NCBI RefSeq assembly: GCF_014905555.1
Contig: NZ_BNGS01000003.1
Coordinates: 124,001-188,000 of the forward strand
Direction of reading: 5' to 3'
Length of the DNA stretch: 64,000 bases
Source of the DNA: Streptomyces sp. Y2F8-2
GTDB lineage: Bacteria; Actinomycetota; Actinomycetes; Streptomycetales; Streptomycetaceae
The position numbers were made by a program, and so were the translations under genes. Shown here piece by piece: positions 8,177-16,081 of this stretch. Below the pieces are notes generated by a model. The model was given only the letters and a program-made list of their open reading frames with translations. It had not been told where the DNA came from and did not search any database. Position 1 is the stretch's first letter. Each line of letters starts with the position of its first letter.

Positions 8177-9451
8177 GTGGGGGGACCCGTGGCCAGGAGC
8201 ACCGGTGTGCCGTTCGACGCGGACCGCGACGTGCCGGGGCTCATCGTCAAGTTGGGCGGCTATCCGCTGCACCACGGCGGGGTCGGGGCGATCCGCAGCC
8301 TCGGCCGGCTCGGCATACCGATGTATGCGATCACGGAGGACCGCTACACACCGGCTGCGGCCTCCCGCTATCTGCGGCGCGCCTTCGTGTGGCCGACCAC
8401 CGGGACCGAGAAACCGGAGCGGCTCGTGGAGGGCCTGCTGCGCATCGGGCGCCGTATCGGTCGGCCGACAATCCTCGTCCCGACCGACGAGGAGGCAGCG
8501 GTCCTGATCGCCGAGCACCAGGACGCCCTGACCGGAGCCTTCCTCTTCCCGAAGGTGGATGCGGGGCTCCCGCGCCGCCTCGCCAGCAAGCAGGGCCTGC
8601 ACGAACTGTGCGTGGAACACGGCATCCCGAGCCCGCAGGCCGCCTTCCCGCAGTCGTACGACGACATCCTGCGCTTCGCGGACAAGGCCCGCTTCCCACT
8701 CGTGGCGAAGAACCGCGAGGCGTTCGTGCGCCGCGAACGGCCCGCGGTGGGCGGCACGACGAAGATCGCCACCCGTGAGGGGCTGCTCAGGCTCGCCCGC
8801 GACTGGGGCGAGCACCCGGGCGTGATCCTCCAGGAGTACCTGCCGCGGGAGCAGGCCGAGGACTGGATCGTGCACGCCTACTTCGACCAGGACTCCACCC
8901 CGCTCGCCCTGTTCACCGGCGTCAAGGTGCGCTCCTGGCCGCCCCACGCGGGCATGACGGCGAACGCGTACGTCGTGGACAACCCCGAACTCGCCGATCT
9001 CGCCGCACGTTTCATCAAACAGATCGGCTTCACCGGCATCGTCGACCTCGACCTGCGCTTCGACCGGCGCGACGGACAGTACAAACTGCTCGACTTCAAC
9101 CCCCGCATGGGCGCCCAGTTCCGGCTCTTCGAGAACGAGTCGGGTGTGGACGTCGTCCGCGCCATGCACCTGGACCTGACCGGCCGCACCGTACCGGAGG
9201 GGGAGCAGCGCGCCGGCCACCGGTACATCGTGGAGAACATCGACCTGCCCGCCCTGCTGGCCTACCGCCGCAGCGGCTACACGACACCGCACGCACCGGC
9301 CCGTGCGAGCGGCACGGAACTGGCCTGGTTCGCGGGGGACGACCCGCTGCCGTTCGTCACGATGCTCGCGCGCTTCGTGCGGCCGGGCGCGAAGCACCTG
9401 TATCAGCTGTGGCGGACCAACCGCCGCGGCAGCACGACCCGTACGTCGTAG
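8177..9451 (+). CDS. ATP-grasp carboxylate-amine ligase-like protein
   Basis: A 424-residue ATP-grasp enzyme; the family joins a carboxylate to an amine or thiol through an acyl-phosphate. Visible landmarks are the central FPLVAKNRE (ATP-binding Lys region), ILQEYLPREQAEDWIVHAYF, and the metal/ATP-binding end FTGIVDLDLRFD followed by YKLLDFNPRMGAQFRLFE. The start is GTG 8177 after a G-rich ribosome-binding site; GTG 8189 is an alternative. It is followed 95 bases later by a flavin-dependent oxidoreductase on the same strand. The pair suggests a small biosynthetic or modification pathway, but the substrate is not evident. Confidence 0.85.
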   Translation: MGGPVARSTGVPFDADRDVPGLIVKLGGYPLHHGGVGAIRSLGRLGIPMYAITEDRYTPAAASRYLRRAFVWPTTGTEKPERLVEGLLRIGRRIGRPTILVPTDEEAAVLIAEHQDALTGAFLFPKVDAGLPRRLASKQGLHELCVEHGIPSPQAAFPQSYDDILRFADKARFPLVAKNREAFVRRERPAVGGTTKIATREGLLRLARDWGEHPGVILQEYLPREQAEDWIVHAYFDQDSTPLALFTGVKVRSWPPHAGMTANAYVVDNPELADLAARFIKQIGFTGIVDLDLRFDRRDGQYKLLDFNPRMGAQFRLFENESGVDVVRAMHLDLTGRTVPEGEQRAGHRYIVENIDLPALLAYRRSGYTTPHAPARASGTELAWFAGDDPLPFVTMLARFVRPGAKHLYQLWRTNRRGSTTRTS

Positions 9452-9488
9452 GCGTACGGCCGGTACGTCGAGGCGTACGGCCGGTACG
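9451..9488. repeat. two 17-bp direct repeats, 21-bp period
   Basis: GGCGTACGGCCGGTACG occurs at 9451-9467 and 9472-9488, a period of 21 bases (two helical turns). Each copy holds the dyad CGTAC-GGCCG-GTACG. It starts at the stop codon of the ATP-grasp gene, 60-100 bases before the oxidoreductase start. It could be a tandem operator or mRNA hairpins between the two genes. Confidence 0.7.
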
Positions 9489-9546
9489 CCACCGGCGTAC
9501 GCGCTCCACCACGAAGTAGGCACGCAGCGTCCTGGGGAGGGACTTC

Positions 9547-10749
9547 GTGATCCAACCGGTAGCAGTCATCGGCGCCGGGCCGTTCGGCCTGTCCACCGCC
9601 GCCCATCTGCGCGGGCGCGGTATCCCGGTCCGCGTCTTCGGCGAACCCATGGTCAGCTGGCGCGACAACATGCCCGCGGGCATGCTCCTGAAGTCCACCC
9701 CGGTCGCCTCGAACATCGACGCGCCCCAGCGCGGCCACACCCTGGCCGACTACTGCGACGCGGCGGGCATCCCCCGGCTGGTGACGGACGAGGACATCAT
9801 TCCGGTCGAGACGTTCATCGCGTACGGGGAGTGGTTCCAGCAGAAGCTGGTGCCCGAACTGGAGCGGGTCCGGGTGGTCTCCGTGGACCGCCGCAAGGGC
9901 GGTGGCTTCGATCTCAAGCTGGACTCGGGCGAGTTGTTCACCGCTCGGGCGGTCGTGGTGGCGACCGGCCTGTCGGGCCTCGCGCACCTCCCGCCGGAGC
10001 TGGCCGCCGCGGCAGCCGACGGCCCCACGCCCACCGGTCCGGTCTCGCACAGCTCCCAGCACCACGACCTCAGCAGGTTCTCCGGCAAGGAGCTGCTGGT
10101 CGTCGGCGCCGGCCAGTCCGCGCTGGAGACGGCGGCGCTGGCGGCCGAGGCGGGCGCACGGGTGCGCGTGGTGGCGCGCGGGCAGGGCAGGGTCGCCTTC
10201 GGCGCGCCCCCGTGGGACCAGCCGAAGCTGCGCCCCGAGTCGCCCTTCGGCCGTGCCTGGTCCCTGTGGGCGCTGAGCTACTACCCCCACCCGTACCGCT
10301 TCCTGCCCGCCCAGACCCGCCACTACCTGGTGCGCCGCGTCCTCGGCCCGCTCGGCGCGTGGTGGCTGCGCGACCGCTTCCAGGAGAACGTGCAGGTGCG
10401 CGAGGTCGTCGGCATCCTCAGCGCGTCCGTGGCGGACGGCGGCCCGACCCTGACGGTCCGGACCCACACGGGCCGCACGGAGGAGATGACCGCGGACCAC
10501 GTCGTCGCCGCGACCGGCTACCGCGTGGACATCTCCGCGATGGACTTCCTGGGCCATGAGCTGCGCACCCGCCTGGCGGTGAGCCGAGGCACCCCGAAGC
10601 TCGGCGCGGGCTATGTGTCCTCGGTCCCGGGCCTGTACTTCACGGGCCTGCCGGCGGCGGCCTCCTACGGACCGGTGATGAGGTTCGTCTGCGGCACGGA
10701 GTTCGCGTCGCCGCGCCTGGCGAAGCACCTGGCGACGGCCCACGGCTGA
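9547..10749 (+). CDS. FAD/NAD(P)-dependent monooxygenase-like oxidoreductase
   Basis: A 400-residue two-dinucleotide-binding flavoprotein. FAD motif GAGPFG is at residues 9-14 and a second Rossmann motif VVGAGQSALETAAL is near the middle for NAD(P)H. The late ATGYRVD motif is typical of flavin monooxygenases and N-hydroxylases (FMO/BVMO/SidA group). The GTG start at 9547 has GGGGAGGGA just upstream. It probably shares a transcript with the ATP-grasp gene at 8177, and a strong hairpin follows the stop. The hydroxylated substrate is unknown. Confidence 0.85.
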   Translation: MIQPVAVIGAGPFGLSTAAHLRGRGIPVRVFGEPMVSWRDNMPAGMLLKSTPVASNIDAPQRGHTLADYCDAAGIPRLVTDEDIIPVETFIAYGEWFQQKLVPELERVRVVSVDRRKGGGFDLKLDSGELFTARAVVVATGLSGLAHLPPELAAAAADGPTPTGPVSHSSQHHDLSRFSGKELLVVGAGQSALETAALAAEAGARVRVVARGQGRVAFGAPPWDQPKLRPESPFGRAWSLWALSYYPHPYRFLPAQTRHYLVRRVLGPLGAWWLRDRFQENVQVREVVGILSASVADGGPTLTVRTHTGRTEEMTADHVVAATGYRVDISAMDFLGHELRTRLAVSRGTPKLGAGYVSSVPGLYFTGLPAAASYGPVMRFVCGTEFASPRLAKHLATAHG

Positions 10750-10773
10750 CCCCGGCCGGCCACCGGACCACCG

Positions 10774-10802
10774 CGTGGCCCTTCCCCCTCGGAAGGGCCA
10801 CG
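10774..10802 (+). terminator. intrinsic-type terminator after the oxidoreductase gene
   Basis: A perfect 12-bp stem (CGTGGCCCTTCC at 10774-10785 with GGAAGGGCCACG at 10791-10802) and a five-base loop lie 25 bases after the stop codon. There is no U tract, as is usual in Streptomyces. Confidence 0.8.
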
Positions 10803-10903
10803 GTTGTCGGGACGGATGCCGAGCGGTTCTCAGCAGTGAGGACCGGAGGGCGGCCGGTCTCGAGGGGCGCCCGGAGGCCGGCCGGTTCTCGGCAAGGGAC
10901 CGG

Positions 10904-10941
10904 AGGTCGGCCGTGGGTCAGTCGTAGGTCGGCCGTGGGTC
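10904..10941. repeat. direct repeat upstream of HAD gene
   Basis: AGGTCGGCCGTGGGTC occurs at 10904-10919 and 10926-10941 (period 22). Further degenerate GGCCGGTTC elements lie on either side, between 10835 and 10975. There is no gene in this stretch. It may be simple low-complexity drift or a regulatory array. Confidence 0.6.
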
Positions 10942-11019
10942 GGCCGGTTCACGACGGGTGGCCGTACGTCGACTGGTTCGCGGTGAGTCGCGGGGGTGTT
11001 CCATCCGTATTCTCTGATC

Positions 11020-11832
11020 ATGGCCGCACCCCTCGCATATTCACTCATCGCCACTGACCTGGACGGGACGCTGCTGCGCGGTGACGACACGCTCTCCGAC
11101 CGGTCGAGGGACGCGCTGGCGCGGGCCGCCGCGGCCGGCGCGCAGCACCTCGTGGTGACGGGGCGTCCGGCCCCCAGGGTGCGGCCGCTGCTCGACGACC
11201 TGGGCGGCAGGGGGCTCGCGGTGTGCGGACAGGGCGCGCAGGTGTACGACGTCGGCGCGGACCGTCTGCTGTTTTCCGTCACCCTGGACCGGGAGCTGGC
11301 CGAGACGGCGCTCGGCAAGATCGAGGCCGAGGTGGGGCAGGTGTACGCGGCCGTGGACCAGGACGGCGTGGACGGGCTCACTCTCATCGAACCCGGCTAC
11401 CGGATGCCGCACCCCACGCTGCCCGCGGTGCGGGTCCAACGGCGCGACGACCTGTGGTGCGCGCCCATCAGCAAGGTGCTGCTGCGCCATCCCGCCCTGA
11501 CCGACGACGAGTTGGCGACGGCGGCGCGCAGCGCGGTCGGTTCGCTGGCGACGGTCACCATGTCCGGGCCCGGCACGGTCGAACTCCAGCCATGCGGCAT
11601 CACCAAGGCGACGGGGCTCGCGCTCGCCGCCGAGTTTCTGGGCCTGGGGCCGTCCCGGACCATCGCGTTCGGCGACATGCCGAACGACATCCCGATGTTC
11701 GACTGGGCCGCGCACGGCGTCGCCATGGCGAACGCCCACCCCGAACTCAAGGCGGTCGCCGACGAGATCACGAAATCGAACGAGGACGACGGCATCGCCG
11801 TCGTCCTCGAACGACTCTTCGGGGGGCGCTAG
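11020..11832 (+). CDS. Cof-type HAD-superfamily phosphatase
   Basis: A cytoplasmic sugar-phosphate or phosphoglycolate-type phosphatase of 270 residues. HAD motif I is TDLDGTL (nucleophile Asp13, acid Asp15). Motif II is VVTGRP. The cap domain is in the middle. Motif III is the Lys of GITKATGL and motif IV is FGDMPNDIPMF. This is the HAD-IIB (Cof) architecture, whose members have broad substrate range. I chose ATG 11020. There is no ribosome-binding site, but TATTCT lies close upstream, so the mRNA may be leaderless. It converges on the SLT-protein gene. Confidence 0.92.
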   Translation: MAAPLAYSLIATDLDGTLLRGDDTLSDRSRDALARAAAAGAQHLVVTGRPAPRVRPLLDDLGGRGLAVCGQGAQVYDVGADRLLFSVTLDRELAETALGKIEAEVGQVYAAVDQDGVDGLTLIEPGYRMPHPTLPAVRVQRRDDLWCAPISKVLLRHPALTDDELATAARSAVGSLATVTMSGPGTVELQPCGITKATGLALAAEFLGLGPSRTIAFGDMPNDIPMFDWAAHGVAMANAHPELKAVADEITKSNEDDGIAVVLERLFGGR

Positions 11833-11880
11833 ACCTCGGCCTCGGCCTCCGCCTCAGCCCGGTACGCGCGGCGCGCAGCG

Positions 11881-12396
11881 TCAGTAAGCGCTGTGGACGT
11901 TGTCGATGGAGCCGTACCGGTGGGCGGCGTAGTTGCAGGCGGCCGTGATGTTCGCCACCGGGTCATAGATGTTCCAGGACGTGCCCGGCACGTGGTACGC
12001 GCGGAAGGTCGGGTCGATGACCTGGAGGAGGCCCTTGGACGGGATGCCCATCCGGGCGTTGGAGTCCCAGAGGTTGATGGCGGACGGGTTGCCCGACGAC
12101 TCACGCATCACGTTGCGGTAGATGCCGTAGTAGGAGCCGGGGATCCTGTGCTGCCGCATGACGACCAGCGACTGACGGATCCAGCTGTCGAGGTGTCCGG
12201 CGCGCGTCGTCACCGTCTTGGCGGCGGCGGTCGTGGTCGTCGCGGAGGCGGGGGTCGCGGCGGAAGCGCTGGTCGCGCCCAGGACCGGAAGGGCCAGAAC
12301 GGCGGCACCCGTCCCCGCGACAGCGAGGGCACGGGTGAGGCGCGCGGCCTTGGAGCGGCGGTCCCGACGGCGTGCGGGCAGGGCGAAAGCGGGCAT
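11881..12396 (-). CDS. secreted transglycosylase SLT-domain protein
   Basis: A predicted exported peptidoglycan lytic transglycosylase of 171 residues. After a basic N terminus (PARRRDRRSK) and a hydrophobic segment ending near ASAA, the C-terminal half carries the SLT fold: IYRNVMRESSGNPSAIN holds the catalytic Glu, followed by GIPSKGLLQVIDPTF and PVANITAACNYA. GGAGAGGA lies ten bases upstream of ATG 12396. Its long leader contains a c-di-AMP riboswitch, as seen for cell-wall hydrolases (rpf genes) in Streptomyces, so expression should fall when c-di-AMP is high. Confidence 0.93.
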   Translation of the reverse strand: MPAFALPARRRDRRSKAARLTRALAVAGTGAAVLALPVLGATSASAATPASATTTTAAAKTVTTRAGHLDSWIRQSLVVMRQHRIPGSYYGIYRNVMRESSGNPSAINLWDSNARMGIPSKGLLQVIDPTFRAYHVPGTSWNIYDPVANITAACNYAAHRYGSIDNVHSAY

Positions 12397-12411
12397 GTCG
12401 TAGTCCTCTCC

Positions 12412-12594
12412 GGCGCCTGCGAGGTGAGCTGTCGGGTTCGGGCTGGGAGGTGCCCGGCCGTGTCCTCGGTGTCGAGGAATCGGCTTCACCCCAAGCCGTT
12501 CCGGCGCTGTGTCCGGTCCGGCGACTTACCTGGGTCCCCCGCTCCTGCCGTGGTGGTCAATGGATCGCGGGCGGCGGCAGGATTCGGCGTTCCG
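12412..12594 (-). promoter_or_regulatory. ydaO/yuaA-type c-di-AMP riboswitch
   Basis: Read on the minus strand, the leader of the SLT gene contains the conserved blocks of the ydaO family: GGGGGACCCAGGTAAG, then GGCTTGGGGTGAAGCC, a variable hairpin, and the 3' block CCGAACCCGACAGCTCACC followed by TCGCAGGCGCC. The last block ends about 15 bases before the start codon. In Streptomyces this class turns off cell-wall hydrolase genes on binding c-di-AMP. The boundaries are approximate. Confidence 0.85.
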
Positions 12595-12680
12595 CTCGGA
12601 TCGATTGGGAAGGTATGCGAGAGCACATGTCGGGAACAAGCCTGGAAGTCACACTCCGAGGCAAATGACCATGAAATGCG

Positions 12681-12710
12681 GGAATAGGGGATGTGATCCA
12701 TTTTGTTGAA
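12681..12710 (-). promoter_or_regulatory. candidate promoter for the riboswitch/SLT transcript
   Basis: On the minus strand, -35-like TTCAAC (12710-12705) and -10-like TATTCC (12686-12681) are separated by 18 bases in a locally AT-rich stretch. Transcription would begin about 80 bases before the riboswitch. The -35 overlaps a perfect palindrome. Confidence 0.4.
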
Positions 12711-12721
12711 CAGAGTTCAAC
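12705..12721. promoter_or_regulatory. 17-bp perfect palindrome, candidate operator
   Basis: GTTGAACAGAGTTCAAC consists of GTTGAAC, three bases, and its exact reverse complement. It overlaps the proposed -35 of the SLT transcript. It resembles but does not fit a LexA box, because the GAAC/GTTC half-sites are three rather than four bases apart. Confidence 0.5.
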
Positions 12722-13470
12722 TTGGCATAAGCAAAGGGGAAGTTGAGATTCCGCATGCTCCGCCCCGCCCGTCGGTGGCGTGAGCTAATTCACTCGCGCT
12801 CTCCTTGTCCGGCATACCCAATCCAGGGCCTTGGGGCGGCAATTCGGACAAAAGGTTCGGCGGGGGCCTTCAAGTGGCGGTCTGTATCGGGGCGGAATGT
12901 GGCAATTCGGACAAGGCTCGGGTCCACGGGGATCGTCACCCCGGACCGGAGGGTGTGACCGACGTCACTCGTCATGCCATCTGGTCATGTCATCTCGTCG
13001 CGCCCCATGGATCTGTACGCGCGCGTGCCTCGAGGTTCCGCGCGTCCCCGTTGAGGCCGAGTGTGCGCCCGGCCGGGTGATGGCGCCGGACGGGGCGGCC
13101 GGGGGCCGCGTGGCCCTGCGGGAGGCCTTGAGGGTGCCGCGCTGCTCCGGAGGCGGGACACGAGGGGGCGTTTCCGGGGACCGGTGCGCGTCGCCGGCCG
13201 CCGGGAGGGGCGGCTTTCCGCTGTGTCGCTCCAAACCCGCTCGTATCACCTGATCAAGAACATGCCTCTCGCGATCCGATACCGCCCGGCCTGGAACAGC
13301 GGGCACTCGTGGTGATCGAAACCCGACCGGATACGCTGACTTGAGTGATGGCGGCGACAGATCGACAAACTCGGTGAGCCGAGTCGTCCAGGCGACGCCA
13401 TCGATCAAGTGACCGACCTCGATACCGACCGTGTGATCGTCAGCAGACGTCAGCAGACAGGAGACCTCAC
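12722..13470. other. 749-bp gene-free region
   Basis: I see no convincing gene here. Open frames on both strands lack protein-like composition. It holds the upstream side of the SLT promoter, two 14-bp direct repeats at 12838 and 12901, and the 5' region of the polyprenyl synthase gene with a small direct repeat GTCAGCAGAC at 13439-13448 and 13449-13458. Confidence 0.6.
12838..12914. repeat. two 14-bp direct repeats 63 bp apart
   Basis: GGCAATTCGGACAA is found exactly at 12838-12851 and 12901-12914. The spacing of 63 bases is six helical turns, so both sites face the same side of the DNA. A partial inverted copy TTGTCCG is at 12805-12811. This looks like a looping or cooperative operator pair in an otherwise empty region. 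Confidence 0.7.
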
Positions 13471-14481
13471 GTGACCGTCGTCGGGCCGTTCGGGCTGAGC
13501 GTGCGGGACCAGGCTCTGGAAGCCGATGTCCAGGCCGGATTGGCCGCTGTCGAGGAAGGGCTGCTCGACGCCACGAAGAGCGAGGTGCCCTTCATCACCG
13601 AGGCCGCGCAGCATCTCGTGCGCGCGGGCGGGAAGCGGTTCCGGCCGCTGCTCGTCATGCTCGCGGCACAGTTCGGTGACCCGTACGCGCCGGGGGTCGT
13701 CCCCTCGGCCGTGGTCGTGGAGCTCACCCACCTGGCCACGCTGTACCACGACGACGTGATGGACGAGGCCGATGTGCGGCGCGGAGTGGCCAGCGCGAAC
13801 AGCCGCTGGGGCAACTCGGTGGCGGTCCTCACCGGCGACTTCCTGTTCGCCCGCGCGTCCCACATCCTGGCCGACCTCGGCCCGGAGGCGGTCCGTATCC
13901 AGGCGGAGGCGTTCGAGCGGCTCGTCACCGGCCAGATCCTGGAGACGGCGGGCCCGCGGGACGGCCGTGACCCGGTGGAGCACTACCTCGACGTCCTCTC
14001 CGGCAAGACGGGCTCCCTCGTGGCCGTGGCGTGCCGCTTCGGCGCGATGATGTCGGGCGCCGACGAGACGGTCGTGGACGTGCTGACGCAGTACGGCGAG
14101 CGTCTCGGCGTGGCGTTCCAGCTGGCCGACGACGTCCTGGACATCGCCTCCGACTCCCACGAGTCCGGCAAGACGCCGGGGACGGACCTGCGCGAGGGCA
14201 TCGCGACGCTTCCGGTCCTGCGCCTGCGCGAGCGCGCCCAGCGGCACGGGCTGCCGGAGGACGTCGCCCTGTGCGAGCTGCTGGACTCGGACCTCACGGA
14301 CGACGCCCGCCATGCCGACGCCCTCGCCCGCCTCCGGGTCCACCCGGCCCTCGAGCAGGCCCGGCGCGACGCCGTCCGCTACGCGGAGGACGCCCGCTCG
14401 GCCCTGGCCCCGCTGCCGGACTGCGGCGCGAAGGCGGCCCTGACGGACATGTGCGACGCGGTGGTGCACCGGGCGGGGTGA
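13471..14481 (+). CDS. polyprenyl diphosphate synthase
   Basis: A long-chain trans-prenyltransferase of 336 residues that extends an allylic diphosphate with isopentenyl diphosphate, most likely for the menaquinone side chain. It shows GGKRFRPLL, the first Asp-rich motif HDDVMDE (Asp94, 95, 98), RWGNSVAVLTGDFL, the KTGSLV segment and the second Asp-rich motif QLADDVLD (220-224). The GTG start at 13471 follows GGAGACC. It is a single-gene unit that feeds the quinone pool used by the nuo complex. Confidence 0.93.
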   Translation: MTVVGPFGLSVRDQALEADVQAGLAAVEEGLLDATKSEVPFITEAAQHLVRAGGKRFRPLLVMLAAQFGDPYAPGVVPSAVVVELTHLATLYHDDVMDEADVRRGVASANSRWGNSVAVLTGDFLFARASHILADLGPEAVRIQAEAFERLVTGQILETAGPRDGRDPVEHYLDVLSGKTGSLVAVACRFGAMMSGADETVVDVLTQYGERLGVAFQLADDVLDIASDSHESGKTPGTDLREGIATLPVLRLRERAQRHGLPEDVALCELLDSDLTDDARHADALARLRVHPALEQARRDAVRYAEDARSALAPLPDCGAKAALTDMCDAVVHRAG

Positions 14482-14788
14482 CGCGCCAGGCGCCCGGAGC
14501 CCCGCGCCTCACGTGTGCCAGGTCACACGTCTTCCGGCGCGCCCGCACGACCCCTACGGGTGGGACGCCGTGTCCCGCCCGTCATGTCATACCCCAGGCG
14601 TACGCGGAGTTGGCCCCGCGGGCTGACGCTTCCCTCCCGGTGATTTGGTCATATGGAGAGGACCACCTCACAGGAGTCCGGGTGAAAATGGCGGCGTAGG
14701 GGGTGGGCGCACCTCCCTGCTCGAGCGAAGTCGAGAGCTCGGGGAGAGTGCACGGACAGCCGCCGCCGACGACGGAGGTAAGGCACAC
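14482..14788. other. 307-bp intergenic region
   Basis: No gene is seen. It contains a perfect 7-bp dyad ACGTGTG/CACACGT (14511-14517 and 14524-14530, six-base gap) 30 bases after the synthase stop, which may be an operator or weak hairpin, and the ribosome-binding site GACGGAGGTAAGG for the next gene. Confidence 0.5.
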
Positions 14789-16042
14789 ATGGCACCGTAC
14801 GAATCCGACGACAGCACACCCGCCGGGGAGGTCGAGGACGTACGCGACGGGCGGCGCAGGGCCGCACGGTACGTCGTCCCGGTCACGGTCGTGGGCGTGG
14901 CGGCGGCGACCATCGGGCTCGTCCCGGCGTTCGCCGGTTCCGGGGACCCCGACCTGCCGAAGATCAGCGCGCAGCAGCTCATCGAGAAGATCGCCACGTC
15001 GGACGTCCAGCAGATGTCCGGCACGGTGACGATCAGCACGGACCTGGGCCTGCCCAACCTGGGCGGCCTCGAGGACAGCCTGGCCTCCGGCGCGCTCTCC
15101 CAGGGCGGGCAGGGCAAGGGCGACTCGGCCGCCGACCCGAGCTCCAAGCTGCTGGAGCTGGCCTCCGGCACCCACACCGTGCGGGTCGCCGCCGACGGCC
15201 AGGACAAGCAGAAGCTCTCACTCATCGAGAAGGCCGCCGAGTACAGCGTCATCCGCAACGGCGACCAGGTGTGGGCGTACGACAGCGCGTCCAACCAGGC
15301 GTACCACGCGACCGGCGCGGGCGAACACAAGAGCGGCGAGGCCGCGCCGAAGGACGTGCCCGCCACGCCCAGGGACTTCGCCGACCAGGCACTGAAGGCG
15401 GCCGACAAGACCACCTCCGTGACGGTCGACGGCACGGCCCAGGTCGCGGGCCGGGACGCCTACAAGCTGCTCGTCCGGCCGAAGCAGTCGGGTACGACGG
15501 TCGGCGCGATCAGCATCGCGGTGGACGCGAAGACCGGGCTGCCGCTGAAGTTCACGCTGACCCCGGCGAAGGGCGGCGCGGCGGTGCTGGACGTGGGCTT
15601 CACCCAGGTCTCGTTCGCCAAGCCGGCCGCGTCGACGTTCGACTTCACCCCGCCCAAGGGCACGAAGGTCACCCAGGGCGACGACCTGAAGGCCGGGCAC
15701 GAGGAGGCCGGGCGCGAGAAGGCCGGGCACGAGGCGCAGCACAAGGACACCGGCGGAACGCCCTGGGGCGGCAGCGCGTCGAAGACCCTCGGCGAGGGCT
15801 GGAACGCGATCTACGTGTTCGACACCGGCAGCAAGGGCGGGGTGCCGTCCGGATCGCCGTCCGGTGACGGCGCGGCCTCCGGCTTCCTGAACTCGCTCGG
15901 CGAGCACGTCACCGGCAAGTTCGGCTCGGGCACGGTCTTCTCCACCCGCCTGGTCAACGCCCTGATCACGGACGACGGCAAGGTGTACGCGGGCGCGGTC
16001 ACCAAGGACGCACTGGTGAAGGCGGCCGACGCGGGGAAGTGA
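14789..16042 (+). CDS. LolA-like exported protein (outer-membrane-lipoprotein-sorting fold)
   Basis: A 417-residue membrane-anchored or secreted protein. A hydrophilic start (APYESDDSTPAGEVED) precedes one hydrophobic segment (about 28-48). The rest has the LolA/LolB-like half-barrel pattern seen in actinobacterial DUF2092-type proteins: QMSGTVTISTD, YSVIRNGDQVWAYDSASNQ, AYKLLVRPK, and DAKTGLPLKFTL. A linker near residue 300 holds the repeated motif AGHE/AGRE. The function is unknown; binding of a lipid or hydrophobic ligand is inferred from the fold. It precedes an ABC exporter pair by 40 bases and is probably co-transcribed. Confidence 0.85.
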   Translation: MAPYESDDSTPAGEVEDVRDGRRRAARYVVPVTVVGVAAATIGLVPAFAGSGDPDLPKISAQQLIEKIATSDVQQMSGTVTISTDLGLPNLGGLEDSLASGALSQGGQGKGDSAADPSSKLLELASGTHTVRVAADGQDKQKLSLIEKAAEYSVIRNGDQVWAYDSASNQAYHATGAGEHKSGEAAPKDVPATPRDFADQALKAADKTTSVTVDGTAQVAGRDAYKLLVRPKQSGTTVGAISIAVDAKTGLPLKFTLTPAKGGAAVLDVGFTQVSFAKPAASTFDFTPPKGTKVTQGDDLKAGHEEAGREKAGHEAQHKDTGGTPWGGSASKTLGEGWNAIYVFDTGSKGGVPSGSPSGDGAASGFLNSLGEHVTGKFGSGTVFSTRLVNALITDDGKVYAGAVTKDALVKAADAGK

Positions 16043-16081
16043 CCCCGTACGGCGTACGGACGAAGGGGAGCAGCAGAACCC

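Noticed and set aside
12705..12721. LexA/SOS box
   Set aside because: The half-sites GAAC and GTTC are separated by three bases rather than the four of the Streptomyces LexA box.
12965..13408. 147-codon open frame on the minus strand in the gene-free region
   Set aside because: The composition is Arg/Pro/Ser noise, with no ribosome-binding site and no domain.
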